Origin: Ligula intestinalis
Taxonomy: Eukaryota; Platyhelminthes; Cestoda; Diphyllobothriidea; Diphyllobothriidae
Assembly (NCBI GenBank): GCA_036362985.1
Contig: JAYGXS010000007.1
Span: forward strand, 18,099,793 to 18,163,792
DNA: 64,000 bases
Direction: 5' to 3'
Shown here: in pieces, positions 10,670 to 21,779 of the stretch
Numbering within the stretch: the first letter of the stretch is position 1
Layout of the letters: every line of letters begins with the position of its first letter
Position numbers and translations under genes: made by a program
The notes under the pieces: generated by a model
Told to the model about the DNA's origin: nothing
The model's input: only the letters and a program-made list of their open reading frames with translations
Databases searched by the model: none

Positions 10670-11620
10670 GATTATGGCCACTATTTTCGGCCACTTGCGG
10701 TCCCATAAGATTATAATTTACCTTTATGGCATGAAATGAAACAGATTTGCAAAACAGAATTTTGGAAACTGATTACACTCTTCTTTTTCCTAGAATAACG
10801 CGTTATCTCATGCTTGCATTTACCTCAAGTTCTGGAAGGCAAAACAAAATTTTCTGTTCTGTGAACATATATAATTATAACTTTCACGGTATTTATTAAA
10901 AGTCATTTATATTACAACACGCAGCGTTTAATAGGTTAATGAATTCCTTGAATATCAACAAATAGTTCAGTTGAGTTGGCCCAATTCTGCCCCTATTTGA
11001 CCCGGTATACTGATCTGATCCTAACTCTTCTAGTAAACAGCATTTAGCGTCTCAAGTCCACTTAATGAGCAAAGCAAACAACCTCAAATATGTGTTAAAA
11101 ACTCACACTCAAATTTTGCTCTTCACAGTTAATCACATATACAATCTATTGTATGCATGTGGTTCTAATTAAACTCGTAATGTCAGCCACAAACAATAAG
11201 CAAATTTCAGTCCAGACTTTAAATAAGAAAGAGAAGGAGAAGATAAGGTCTAATGGCTGACAGAGCTGACTAGCCCGCCTACGCGTGTCACACACAACCT
11301 GCGCCACAAAACATACGCAGCTTTTCAATAAATGGTGGTGGTGGTTGGCATTGATCTCACAAAAACACATACAACGTCCTGTACTGTCTTGTATACAGGA
11401 ATCAGCGTGGCTTTGCGTTAGGTACAAAGTCCAGGAACGTTCCGTCAGTCACAAACCATGGGCAGGCAGGATAACGAAATTTAGCCGGCGCCTAAGGGCA
11501 GGCAGATGATAAAAGCAAGGGGCGTGGGGTGGACGAAGGCGGAGAATGGAGGTGGAAGAATAAGAAGAAAGAAGAGAACCACGTGCAAGTGGTGCTAAAA
11601 ACAATCTGAAAGAAATCGCA
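10670..11620. other. Intronic AT-rich sequence, unassigned
   Basis: AT-rich intron sequence between the Penelope/RTE nest and UBR4 exon 20. I see no exon, RNA gene or transposon protein in it. Confidence 0.4.
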
Positions 11621-11621
11621 C

Positions 11622-11859
11622 CATAAGAGCAGTATAGGCCCCGCGATTGGGATGATCTGCGAGCGCCCCCATACGCGAGGAAAGCATCTCCACTGCCTGG
11701 CGTAGGAAAGCAGCGCGGCCGCGCCACATAGGTTGATCGGCGACCAGTTGACTAACCAGGAAGACAAACTCATCAGCGCAGACAGCGAAAGTAGGCAGAT
11801 CGGCCCAGAGCGTGGATAACAACTCCAGTAGAGTGGTGCGGAAGGCTTCGTGACTGTGG
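11622..11859 (-). CDS. UBR4: UBR4 exon 20 of window
   Basis: 238 nt, acceptor CTCGCACCCGTGTAG, donor GTGCGA, 1 nt in and phase 0 out. Encodes LLELLSTLWADLPTFAVCAD then EFVFLVSQL. Human UBR4 reads LLLDLMWSIWPELPAYGRKA then AQFVDLLGYF. The following AVEMLSSRMGALADHPNRGA matches human AVEILRTQNHILTNHPNSNI. A very secure anchor. The donor is weaker than consensus, but the same GTGCG type is used at exon 18. Confidence 0.9.
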
Positions 11860-12176
11860 CTACACGGGTGCGAGGGTGGAAAGAGGGCTGGGATGTTATT
11901 TTTCAATTTCATTTTTAGTAAGGGAACGGCAGGTAAACGCATTTGAGGTCTCTACTGATAACACAGTCGTTATGAAATGAGTCAATACCGAAGAAAAAAT
12001 TCTAAAAAGACGTTGTTAACATAACCGCAGCCAAAAGAGCAGCTGACTGATAGTCCAAAAGAGTAAACATCGACAGCTACTCGCTTACTACGAGTAATGT
12101 GACTACATTTGGAGTACAATAACAAAGAACAGCTGATAAGTAGTGAAACGAAATACGCGACGCCGTGACAACTGAC

Positions 12177-12424
12177 CGATAGAGAGACAGGACGATTCCC
12201 ACAATCAGGCGTCGGATACTGGCATCGGGGCAGGAGCAGAGCATTGTACGCAAAAATTTGCAAAGAGAAAATTGGACGGGAGAAGAGGTGGTGGTGCTGA
12301 TGGAGGATGAGAAGCCTTCGTACTTCGGCGCCTGGTCTTCTTCCTTGGTCCGCTCAACGGGAATTATGAGATGTGCCAATGTTGAAGCCAGTTTAGTTGC
12401 GTGGGTGTGACTGGTTCTACTTGT
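12177..12424 (-). CDS. UBR4: UBR4 exon 19 of window
   Basis: 248 nt, acceptor TTTCTATCATTTTCTAG, donor GTCAGT, phase 0 in and 2 nt out. The N-terminal part is a charged linker (RTKEEDQAPKYEGF). The C-terminal part, VQFSLCKFLRTMLCSCPDAS then IRRLIVGIVLSLYR, matches human ETLIQFLRCFLLESNSSS then VRWQAHCLTLHIYR. The split codon CG|C restores the Arg of the LYR motif. The intron upstream (12425-21602) is filled largely by the first CR1-like element and a PLE fragment. Confidence 0.85.
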
Positions 12425-13960
12425 CTAGAAAATGATAGAAACGCTGGATAAAGCGAATTTCAAAGTTAGAAAATAGCGTAGGCAAAGGAGTATAAGTAGC
12501 TAAATCGGGAAGAGAGTCGTTTACTGAGAACGAAACAGGGCGGCAAGTTACCTATCGTTGTATGTTTAGGCAAGCAATATAGTTATTATGGAAAACGAAT
12601 TCTCACCTGAATCGCTCTTGAAAAAAGCTGAGGTGAAAATATCCGTTAGGACAGACAATGAAAAACTAAGAAGAACAGGAAAACGGTGTTATAACGAGAG
12701 GTTCAGCTACCATCCTAATAAAGTCGTTCCGATTGTTCAGAAGCTGTGTATTGGATGCGGTGGACCGTTACGGACTCAGCGTTGTCCGTTTCCAATTGTC
12801 CGCAGTCCAGCTTAATGCGTTTTATCAATTATGCGAACGAACAAGTAAAAAAGCCATCAGCTTGAACCATGCTTTCAGAAGGAACAAAAAAGAACATCAC
12901 AGGGAGACCGGCTAGGCCAAGTCGAACGGTGGGGAGTTTAGTGTAGACAGACAGTTTTGAGATCACCCATCTGGATTTCAACGGTAAGATTTCCATTCAT
13001 CCCTTTCGGCTCTGACCAAAAATGTTTAAAAGACACAGGTATGGGGCGGGGGGAAAACTCCAGATAATCGAGCAAACAGGAGTCTGGGCACCTCAAGTGT
13101 GACCTCAGACTTAAAGTAAGTAGAAGTATGTAATGTTGTCATGCTTCTAGCAATCATTCGGTAAACCGTTTTGACACGTTATCTATTTCTGTCCTAGCGG
13201 ACAGGTTGACATGTATTTGTAGTTTAATAACGCTTTGCATGCTGGCGGAATTTCAAAGACACATTCCCACAAGTTCCCTCAAAGAAACTGGCTCAACGTA
13301 GTAACTGGATAGTCAGCCTCAATAAAAGCCACATTACCTAACGGTTTGCTGAAATGCTAGCATTCTCCGTGCTATTTTTTTTAATGCATAAAATGTAGTT
13401 GAGCAATGTCTAGCCAAGGAATTAACTGTATTGCGGGTAAATATAAGATGAAAGACGATCAAGGAAAATCACCTAAAAAGTGACAAAAAACAGACATCAG
13501 ACATCTACAATAAAAATACCCACCGTTAGCAGATATCGGCACATGTTGCTTTAAATTTCCGCAGATATTTATAAGACTGAAACTTGATATGAATAGCTGG
13601 GTCAAAGCTGATCAGCTACTGTCGGATTGCAGCTCAATATGCAATAAACTGCCAACCGTGAGTCCGTAGTACATACGAAAGTTATACGATACAACAAACT
13701 GGCAACGGTATGGTTTCCAAGGGCCCTTATGTATTACACCCACCTACTGAAATGTTTTAGTAGGTTGAATTACATAGGTTTTTTTCACTTGAAGCAAACA
13801 CCCTACCTCGCCTAGTATTGACAAAACACAACGTTGAAACAAAACCGATACTGGCTGCAAAAGAGGGAGTTTGTTTTAGTTTTTTTCCTGTCTTCGAGGT
13901 TTTGGAAGGCACAAAAGAGGTGTTTTACCAACTCTTGAAAACTACCTGTAAACTGGCATA
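12425..13960. other. Intronic sequence, unassigned
   Basis: AT-rich intron upstream of UBR4 exon 19. Short open frames on either strand carry no motif I recognise. A short minus-strand stretch near 12.95-13.02 kb reads NGNLTVEIQMGDLKT but has no supporting context. Confidence 0.35.
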
Positions 13961-13967
13961 ATAAACA

Positions 13968-14032
13968 TCTATATATATATGCATATGATAGTGCGGAAAA
14001 TTTGATTCAGAAGAAAGAGGAGCGTTCTTCTG

Positions 14033-14066
<34 letters not shown>
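13968..14066. repeat. (AT)n microsatellites
   Basis: AT runs at about 13968-13982 and 14033-14066, separated by a short unique spacer. They lie about 300 bp beyond the 3' end of the CR1-like element A. Confidence 0.88.
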
Positions 14067-17000
14067 CAGTCAGTATATTTGGAGTAAATGACCGAAGCCC
14101 TTAAAAACTCCATTGAAATGGTACAGGAATGCATAATTTTTCGTTAAATATGCAAACATTGTTACGAATCGCTTTAGTTGTGCAAAAGTGCACAGAAATA
14201 ATTTGGAAAAATGAATTGTTGAAGAGGTGAGGCGTTTGGCAGCGTACAAATGTTCACGGAATATCCAGTCTCTGTGATCTTCTAGTGTAAATAAATACGC
14301 TATTGAAATCAAACCAGTAGTGTGATTGGTTGTAATGTTATGTCAAATAGGTGTAAGGTGTTAACATATGGTTATCCAAAAGTCTCTTGAAGACGCCAAC
14401 CGTGGGTGCATGCACAATAGACTCGGGCAAGGAGTGCTAATGTCGAATGACCCTTCGAGAGAAGAAGGATTTGTTTGTTCGGCTTAGTTCCTTCTTCAAC
14501 TGGCAGACATATCTTCGGAGGTTCCTTCTTGGAACCATTTGAGAGAGATCCTCCCATTTGACATCCAGACCAGTTCCCCTTAGTAACTGAAAAGTCGCTA
14601 TAAGGTCCCCTCTGTCTTGTCTATAATGGAGTGAATGAGGTTTAAAGCAGTCAGCAACTGTTCATAGGTGGACTGCTTAAGTTCAGGGACCACCTTGGTA
14701 GAACGTCTTTGAACACCTTCGAGCATCCACATGTCTTTCTGAAGCCAGGGCCACCAAGCCTGTATCGCATATTCCAGATGCGGCCGCAGGAACGTTCCAT
14801 ATACTTTTCCGAAGACATCGGTATTCAGGTTCACGAGCGTCCTTCGTATGGCACCCATGACCAACATTGCTCTCGCTGCGGCTTTGGAACTCTGCGGTGA
14901 CACTTAGATCGTCTTTAATAAGAACACCTAGGACTCTTTGCACACTTACGGTTTCGAGTGGTTGGCCTCCTCAGATATAATGTCGCGAGAGTGCAGTTCT
15001 GTGTCATCGTGTTGATAGTATGTGCATTACTACACATTTTTTGGGGTTGAAGTTCATACACCAACTGTCGCTCCAACAGTGCAGTCGGTCTATATCCTCT
15101 TGTAATATTTGGAAGTCCCTTTCGTCTTATATCTCCCTCCGCAGTCTGAGATCATCAGCAAAGAGTACTATGTCAGAATTAATTTCTCGCACGATTTCAT
15201 TTGCGAGGATTATGAAAAGGAGCGGCCCAAGAACTGACCCTTGTAGAATTCCCCTTTTGACAGGTTCCCACCTGCAGTAACTTTTTGACAACGGTCTCCA
15301 AGGAAGTCTTGAATCCAGTTCAGAAGATTCCCTGTTATCCAAAAGTCGGTCAGTTTTTGAATGAGTCGCTGATATGGAACTCGATCAAACGCCTTGGTGA
15401 AGTCAAAATTAATAACATCTACTGGATGTCCTTCATCCATGGATTTTGTCCAGTGTTCTAGCGTTGTGATAAGATTTGTAAGACAAGACCTCTTCTCATA
15501 GAAACTATGCTGGACTGAGCTGATTTGGTGGAGAAATGAATCGAGCGATAAAATCAATTTTTTGATTATCCTTTCCATCAGCTTACAGCAGATGCACGTC
15601 AAACTAACCGGTCGGTAGTTGGTGGGATAGAGTCGTGATCCTCCCTTATGGATGGGTACGACATTTGCCAACTTTCATGTTTCAGGTAGTTTACCAGCTT
15701 CGAGCGATTTTCGAAAAATTAAACTGAGTGGTTCCGCTAATTCCTCAGATAGTTCGCGTAGAAGTACCCCTGGGATCTCATCCGTTACAGGTGACTTGGC
15801 CGGATCCAACTTCTTTAACTCTGTCAAAACTGTCCGCGGTGCAAATAATACAGTGTTTATAATCGAGTTGTTGATGGCTTGTGAAAAAGGGTGTGGCTGG
15901 AGAGGTGGCTCCGTGCTATAGACACCTTGGAAGAATTCTGAAAAAAATCAGCTTTTTGAGGGCCACTACTCACAGTTTCGTTGTTTTTGTCTTTAAAAGT
16001 TGCGAGATGGTCACGGTTCTTTGTAGAACTTCTGATGTAGGAGTAGAAGGCTTTGGGTTTTTGCGGCGCCTCTTCCAGGAGTCGTAGTTCATACGAGGCT
16101 CGTGTTGCTCTGATAATTTTCTTGTAGAAATTGCGTTGTTGTCTATACTCCTGAAACTTGTTTTGATCCTTCGTCTGTTGGAATATCTTCCACAGTTTTT
16201 GCTTCTTACGGATCTCCTTTTTTACCGCTTTTGTCAGCCATCTTTGACTGTTGCTCGTCAAACATTCCTTGAGAGGACAATACAATTCAATCAAGTTTTT
16301 CATTCTTGATTCAAAGATATTCCAACATTCATTGATACCCCCTCGAAATAATTCCGTCCATCTTGTAGGCCCAATTGTCAACTCCATTGCCTCAAAGTTT
16401 CCCCGCCAGAATTTCTACATGGCTTGGAGCTTCTTTCGGGGACAGCTTCCAGCGTTGATTCCCACATCAATGTCATATGATCAGAGGAACCTAGGAGTGG
16501 ACCTACAGTTATTTAATCAACACTTTCATCGCTTTTGGTAAAAAGTAGATCCAGACAACTAGATCTCTGACCTTCAGGCATTCCAGTCATGGTTCGTACA
16601 TGTTAAAACAGGAATTCGTCAAGTGTCATGTCTGATAGAATTTGATCGAATGCTTGTCTAGGGCCCTTACTGTTCATCAGATCCCAGTTAATCGACGGGG
16701 CATTGAAATCGCCTACAATAATGCTGTCTTGTTTCAGACACTCTTCACGAAGTCGGGTGAGTAACAGCTGATCTTTTTCCGCAGGCCAATTTGGAGGCCT
16801 GTATACAACGGTAAAAGTCACATTTTCAGCTTTGCAGCATCTCCAGGTCATTGTCAGTCGCACATTCGTCTGTGAGGATAAAGTCAAGTGTACTACTCAT
16901 ATACAGGCAACACCACCACCTCTTCTTATTTTTCGGTCACGTCTTAGCACCTGATAACCATCTATTCGAATTTCAGAGTCTTGTATAGCTTCGGTTAGCC

Positions 17001-17934
17001 ACGTTTCAGTTAGTGCAGTTACATCAGGGCGTAGCTCGGCCACAAGTATTTTGAGTTCAAGTTTATTAAATAGGCTTTGCACATTTTCATGATAAAACTT
17101 GATTTTGTGGAGGTTTTCACGTTGGGTTAATTGCCCGGCCGTGTGACTCTTGTTAGGATGACGGGCGTCCTCCACAGAAAGGGCCTTTGACGTCGGACAA
17201 TTAACCCATTGCGTATTTCCAGGCCCTTCTTTCCTTGTTCTTTCAAGATGGCTAAGTCCGCCTTTAAGGCCCTCCATTTCATCCTCTCCTTTACCGTGTA
17301 CTCTTGTTGAAAAAAAACCGTTTTGTGGTTGGGGATTCCTCCTGCCGTTCGCTCGAGCAGGATATCTCTCTGAAGCTTACTCTTAAAAATTAGTTTTAAA
17401 GGCCTGGGTTTCCTCCCTTGAGAATTGGAGTTGTCTTTACTATTTATTCAGAAATGCTTCAACATCAAAAATTCATCCTCCCCACTAATTAAATCCTTTA
17501 AGCACTCCTTTGAGGCCTTGGTGTCTTCGTCTATTCTACTCTTTGGACTACCATTAGTTGATTCAGGGAGCCCATGTAGAATAATGCACTGTGTACTATC
17601 CACCTCAACTGCGTCTCGAGGAATTTATTGGATAGTCCGGCTGATTCCAGTAGGGGCCTCGTTGCTATTTCCATGAGGATTTGCGAAGCCAGACAGTTCA
17701 TTTATATGAGCGGTTGCAGTGCTGGGTACATCCTGCACTTTTGGTCCGGAAAATGAGCCTATAATTAGCGGGGATTGAAATTCGGAAAGTTCCTCATGGG
17801 CTGAAATTGGGCGCGGAATATCAGTCCCGCAGACACTTAGAGATGTTTCTGTAGGATTTTGATCTCGGTGGTTCGCGTCGACGACAACTTGACCATTATG
17901 TTACTTAAGTAAGTAAAATGTAAAGACACCTTAT

Positions 17935-18012
17935 CGTAGTCTCGTAGTCTAGTGGTAACGGCGTTCGCCTTTTGGTCCGACGAGCAGGGTTCGATTCCCG
18001 GGCCATCTACAT
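17935..18012 (+). other. tRNA-like sequence (pseudo-tRNA or SINE head)
   Basis: Has an A-box-like TAGTCTAGTGGTAAC, a B-box GGTTCGATTCC and a plausible T-arm, ending CCATCTAC. The acceptor stem pairs only partly, so it is not a convincing functional tRNA. It interrupts the ORF1 remnant of CR1-like element A, and read on the minus strand it gives the nonsense peptide NAVTTRLRDYD. A tRNA-derived retro-insert is the likeliest reading. Confidence 0.4.
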
Positions 18013-18097
18013 TTTCGTTGACATTCGACTCTTCGACGAGGTCAATTTCCGCAAATGGTTCTGAAGGATTTTGCTGATGGAGCATGTAAACCTTGAC

Positions 18098-18215
18098 GGT
18101 TTTCTTTACTTATTAAGTTGCTTTGGCAGATTTGCTTAGTTTGAGTTGACCCAAGTCTGAAAAACTCTAGTCCTAGAATTTTTCACAATTGGGTCAACTC
18201 AAAGGTTTTCTTTAC
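18098..18215. repeat. 94-bp hairpin insertion with 12-bp target duplication
   Basis: GGTTTTCTTTAC occurs at 18098-18109 and again at 18204-18215. The 94 bp between them end in a near-palindrome whose arms are TTTGAGTTGACCCAA and TTGGGTCAACTCAAA (about 18138-18152 and 18189-18203), with further partial pairing inside. It lies in the ORF1 remnant of CR1-like element A (minus strand reading ANVKKTVKVYML without it). Confidence 0.65.
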
Positions 18216-18419
18216 GTTGGCCTTGTCTCGACTATCTGTCGTCTCCGACATCGTGCCATGCATATGTGTCTTAAAATTCCCTATCTCCTTATTCAGGCTT
18301 ACCATGTCCTTCTGCATGACAGAAAAGGTTTGGAAAATTTCCGTGTATGTTAAGCTTTCTTTGATTTAATTTGAGTCGATTGAACGGAGGACGAGAAATT
18401 CAAACCGCAATTTGAAGCG

Positions 18420-19060
18420 CGCGCGTCGAATATAATCTTGCAGTTTTCTACACGCCATCCATCGGTCCAGCAGGGATCTGATGATGGCATTGAACTGTAG
18501 AGCGGTCCTCCGGAGGTCACCGCATGCCATAACCTCTTAAGTCAGCATACAAAGCAAAATTAGCCTTTTAAATCAACTTCAGGAATAACCGTTTACTTAC
18601 ACATTTAAGTAGGGTGATTTCCAAAATCTTCCCACTTTTGTACTTCGTTAACCTTTTTTCGAGTTGGTATTGGTGCACCTCAATGACGTCGCCTGAGGTT
18701 AAAGCTCACTCCCCCTACATACACGCGTTCGCTGTTGGTCGGACGGGGAATAGGCGATGATATTAAAGCGTAATTCAGGGTCATCTCACAAGGTTTGAGT
18801 ACGCGACCCAACGTGTTCTCGTAACTTTTTTTAATTTTAAGGAAAATATTGCGATATAATTTGTTCCCTGACATGCCCCACCCATCCTCTTCCCTAAAAT
18901 CGGGTTCCCGTGAACCTGAGGGCGCGCTTCACAAGTTCCCCAGGCGGCCCCACAAGGAATCCCTACCCTGGCAACTGGTACCTGTGCACCCCCGTATGGT
19001 GTGTCATTTAACTTTTCCAGACATCGATACTTTCTACCCAACGTCAAACTGGAAATGAAA
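18420..19060. other. Intronic repeat-like sequence, unassigned
   Basis: Contains a GC-richer block at about 18690-19050 that looks like interspersed repeat from its base composition. It has no reading frame or signal I can assign. No exon found. Confidence 0.3.
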
Positions 19061-19376
19061 AAAAATGCTTACCTTGACGGCGGCGACTTCTTGACTGCGT
19101 TTATCTGAAAGCGTCGGGGAAACCGCGATACAGACCAGTGAGAGGAGGCTTTTACTGATTGGACGACGGGTATACAGACTGGTATTCAGCATGAAGAGTA
19201 GGTTTTCTATAACAACACGAAAATAGTGACATATGAATGGAACGGGAGTTACAAGACGGAATTGTAAGGATATAAAAAAATTATTTCCTAAATGTCACCA
19301 GGCCTTAAAGCGCAATCACGTAATCTACAAAGGCACACGTGTGCTAACACATCCGATCGCAACCGACGCGTCAATG

Positions 19377-19565
19377 CGATCGTGGCGCAAGGATTAGAGT
19401 GCTGGATTTCAAATCAATAACTCGCAGATTCGAGTCTCATGAGTGGTAACGCTTGGGGTTGAGTGCGAGAAGATACAGATGGCTAAAAAGTCTGAAATGG
19501 CCATTCCAATCCTGTTGTAGACTCATCCTGCTTTAAGGGCTTTGCTAGAATTGCCGGGAATATAT
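19377..19565 (+). mobile_element. tRNA-derived SINE, copy 1
   Basis: tRNA-like head: A-box region GGCGCAAGGATTAGAG and B-box AGATTCGAGTCTC. The body has GGGGTTGAGTG, GGCTAAAAAGTCTGAAATGG, CCATTCCAATCCTG and ATTGCCGG. The body matches 29085-29258 and 46500-46652. The most decayed of the three copies. Confidence 0.6.
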
Positions 19566-20300
19566 TGTATGTTTGAGTGCTGTACTTTTGTAGGGTTGGC
19601 CGATAGACACACGCATGTTTAGAGGTCTTTCGACAAAGACATCCAATTCTCTGTGCAGACGATATTGTTTGAAAGCTTATATCGTACTTTTCTTCGCAAA
19701 ATCGATGATAACAAGGTCATTTTAACGTGGTACAGGTCAATAGTAATGTGAACTTTAAACCTGGGAATATAAATAGGAAGGGAATTAACAAGAATAAAAG
19801 TGTGGCCTGCATTTACAAGGTCAATTGAAGATTAACCAGATGGTCTAATTGCTTACATAAGTTGGGTTTCTCCTGCCGTATGTAGGCTGCTTCCGTGGTA
19901 CACAAGATTCAGTTTGTTCATGCTCAAACACGAACGCGGAAAGATGTGTTGATATCAATGGAGTGACCACTGTCTAGCAAGTTTTTTTGTAATGGAAAAC
20001 TATGGCACTTTGTTTTCGTGTTTTAGAAGCCAATCAGGCGAATGTTCGGTAGCCCCGGTCGCCAATTGCCTGTGCCTACGGCCAATGTACTTGAACCCGC
20101 AAGTACAGGTGAATTCATAGACGCAGGTTGGGGTGGCGTGCAAAGGCAAGGCTTCCTTCGACCATTTAACTGGAAGGCTTTTAGCTGGAGTGAGGAACAC
20201 AAGTTTGGCTGCATAGTACGTTCTCTGTATGGACAACATAGTCTTCGCTTAATTTTATTTGAAATATTGCCTCCATTGAAGTCAAAAAATATAAAAATGG
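19560..20300 (-). mobile_element. Penelope-like element fragment, family II
   Basis: The minus strand reads LHATPTCVYEFTCTCGFKYI then GRRHRQLATGATEHSPDWLL. This is a GIY-YIG endonuclease remnant of the same family as 1940-2170. Downstream is a decayed tail with LLDSGHSIDI and further stops. 5'-truncated; no reverse transcriptase seen in it. Confidence 0.65.
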
Positions 20301-20559
20301 GCTTTTTCGGAACCGACTAGTCCGTAAATTTCGGCCGTAAGGGGCTGCTGTTTTTTGAATGAAACTAATGAGGCCTCTTTTATGCAGGCAATCTTTGCTG
20401 GTAGAGTCTCAATGGAGCAAAGGCCAATACCGAAATTTTACCAGTTTCGTGCCCACACAATGGAAACGGAACCTGGTACTTAAACTTCTCCAGAGAGCCA
20501 GAAATATTTGCTCCATTAAGAGTTCTTGTTCGAGCAAGAACAAACCGGACATGGCGTAA

Positions 20560-21600
20560 GATGGAAACAGCCTAAATACGGCAGGAGAAACCCAACCTAT
20601 GTAAGCAATTAAACCATGTGGTTAATCCTCAATTGCCCTGATAAATGCAGCTCACACTTTTATTCTTGTTAATTCCCCTCCCTACTCATCTTCCCAAGTT
20701 TAAAGTTGACATTACTATTGACTATGCACCACGTTAAAATTACCTTATCATTATTATTATCGATTCTGTGAAAATTCAAAATTGTGTTCGCCAATTGCTT
20801 CGTTATTCATGCAGAGAGGAAACGGTTGATAAGATCTCTCGAAATATATTTGTACAAACAAATTTTGCCGTTGTCACTTGCTTCAAATTTGTACCTGGGA
20901 AAAAATTATCGATATTTATACCGTACTCTCAAAATAGGTCCTAGCTAAAACGGACAATGCGCAGTTACATTATAGAGGTCAATTATCTTTAACTCTAATG
21001 TTCAGGACAATTTCGAAACATACTTAAATGCAACTACTGTCGTAAGTAACATCCATAGTTAGTTCCATAATAGTAACCTAGAGTCCAGATAAAAGAAACC
21101 GAATAAAAAGCTAGGGAATGCAATAAGGGGTCGAAAACCTGGCAGTTCTGTCGTGCAACCACGAGAACATCAGCGAAACATACATCGGAGCTTTTAGTTA
21201 GTAGCAAAGCTCGGAATACGGCAAAATTGTAAGGGATATTTTCTCCCTCTCTCAAACCTTTGCTATGCGAAATCAATTTAAAAGCAGTGCTAGTTAATGC
21301 GGAATAGCTGCAGAAGTTGATTGTCTGTCACAAAAATGCTTGTATAAATTTCGGAATCGCTTGAAAAACTGACGCCCTGGACACTTAACGATAACAGATC
21401 GGGATCACTATCCAACCAGGTAACACTTATTCGGCTGTCAACAAAAGAGACAGAGAGAGAAGACGGAAGACAGTTCGGCAAAACGCTATCTCTGTTACGT
21501 CTACACTCATATATTAGTATTTAAATCCGAGCAACATCAAGGCAATATATTGCCTTCGACGTGACAGACAATATAAACGAAGGGAACCAGCTAGAAACGC
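20560..21600. other. Intronic sequence, unassigned
   Basis: AT-rich intron before UBR4 exon 18. A pyrimidine-rich tract with CAG near 21450 on the minus strand looks like an acceptor, but no phase-compatible open exon follows it. Nothing else assigned. Confidence 0.35.
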
Positions 21601-21602
21601 AC

Positions 21603-21779
21603 CGAATTAGCCGGACCAGGTGGCGCAAAGCTTAGCGACCAGCGGTCAGACATGGACAGATGCAGTTTAGCAGACGAAGGATTAACGAAAAAGAGCTCAC
21701 CCGGAAAACGCATACAGAGCCTCTGCCAGAGAGAGCCGTGTGAGACCGCGATTTTGAGGCAACTTTGAAGGCAGCAGAT
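21603..21779 (-). CDS. UBR4: UBR4 exon 18 of window
   Basis: Acceptor TTCCAAAATTCCAG; the phase-0 frame reads ICCLQSCLKIAVSHGSLWQR then LCMRFPG. This matches human HLKACAEIAAQRTINWQKFC (same Cys, Ile-Ala, Trp-Gln and Cys spacing). Two donors are possible. GTGAGC at 21700 would leave phase 1 and need a further exon. GTGCGT at 21602 keeps a 59-codon open frame and joins the next exon in phase 0, so I prefer it. The human segment DEGVSPVLLQLLSCALCG has no clear counterpart; it may be diverged or on an unseen exon. Confidence 0.68.

Larger units (their letters stand above)
14340..18420 (-). mobile_element. CR1-like non-LTR retrotransposon A
   Basis: Minus-strand element about 4 kb long, in many broken frames. 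ORF1 remnant at about 17.28-18.4 kb (FQTFSVMQKDMVSLNKEIGN, coiled-coil-like). Endonuclease at 16.6-17.28 kb (FYHENVQSLFNKLE, VTALTETWLTEA, IIVGDFNAPSINWD). Reverse transcriptase at 15.1-15.9 kb (YPTNYRPVSLTCICCKLME, DFTKAFDRVPYQRL, QGSVLGPLLF, FADD at 15151-15162). C-terminal block at 14.34-14.9 kb (FLRPHLEYAIQAWWPWLQKD, RGTGLDVKWEDLSQMVPR, VFKRLLDNHM). Same strand as UBR4, inside its intron. Carries two later insertions in ORF1 (see 17935-18012 and 18110-18203). Confidence 0.85.

Noticed and set aside
21290..21481. Minus-strand segment after a strong pyrimidine tract and CAG
   Set aside because: In the phase needed it hits a stop at once, and the residues do not match UBR4.
21701..21779. Alternative frame of UBR4 exon 18 reading IPDLLPSKLPQNRGLTRLSL
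   Set aside because: First preferred because it looks helical, but the phase-0 frame (CLKIAVSHGSLWQRLC) matches the conserved UBR4 block and fits the upstream exon phase.
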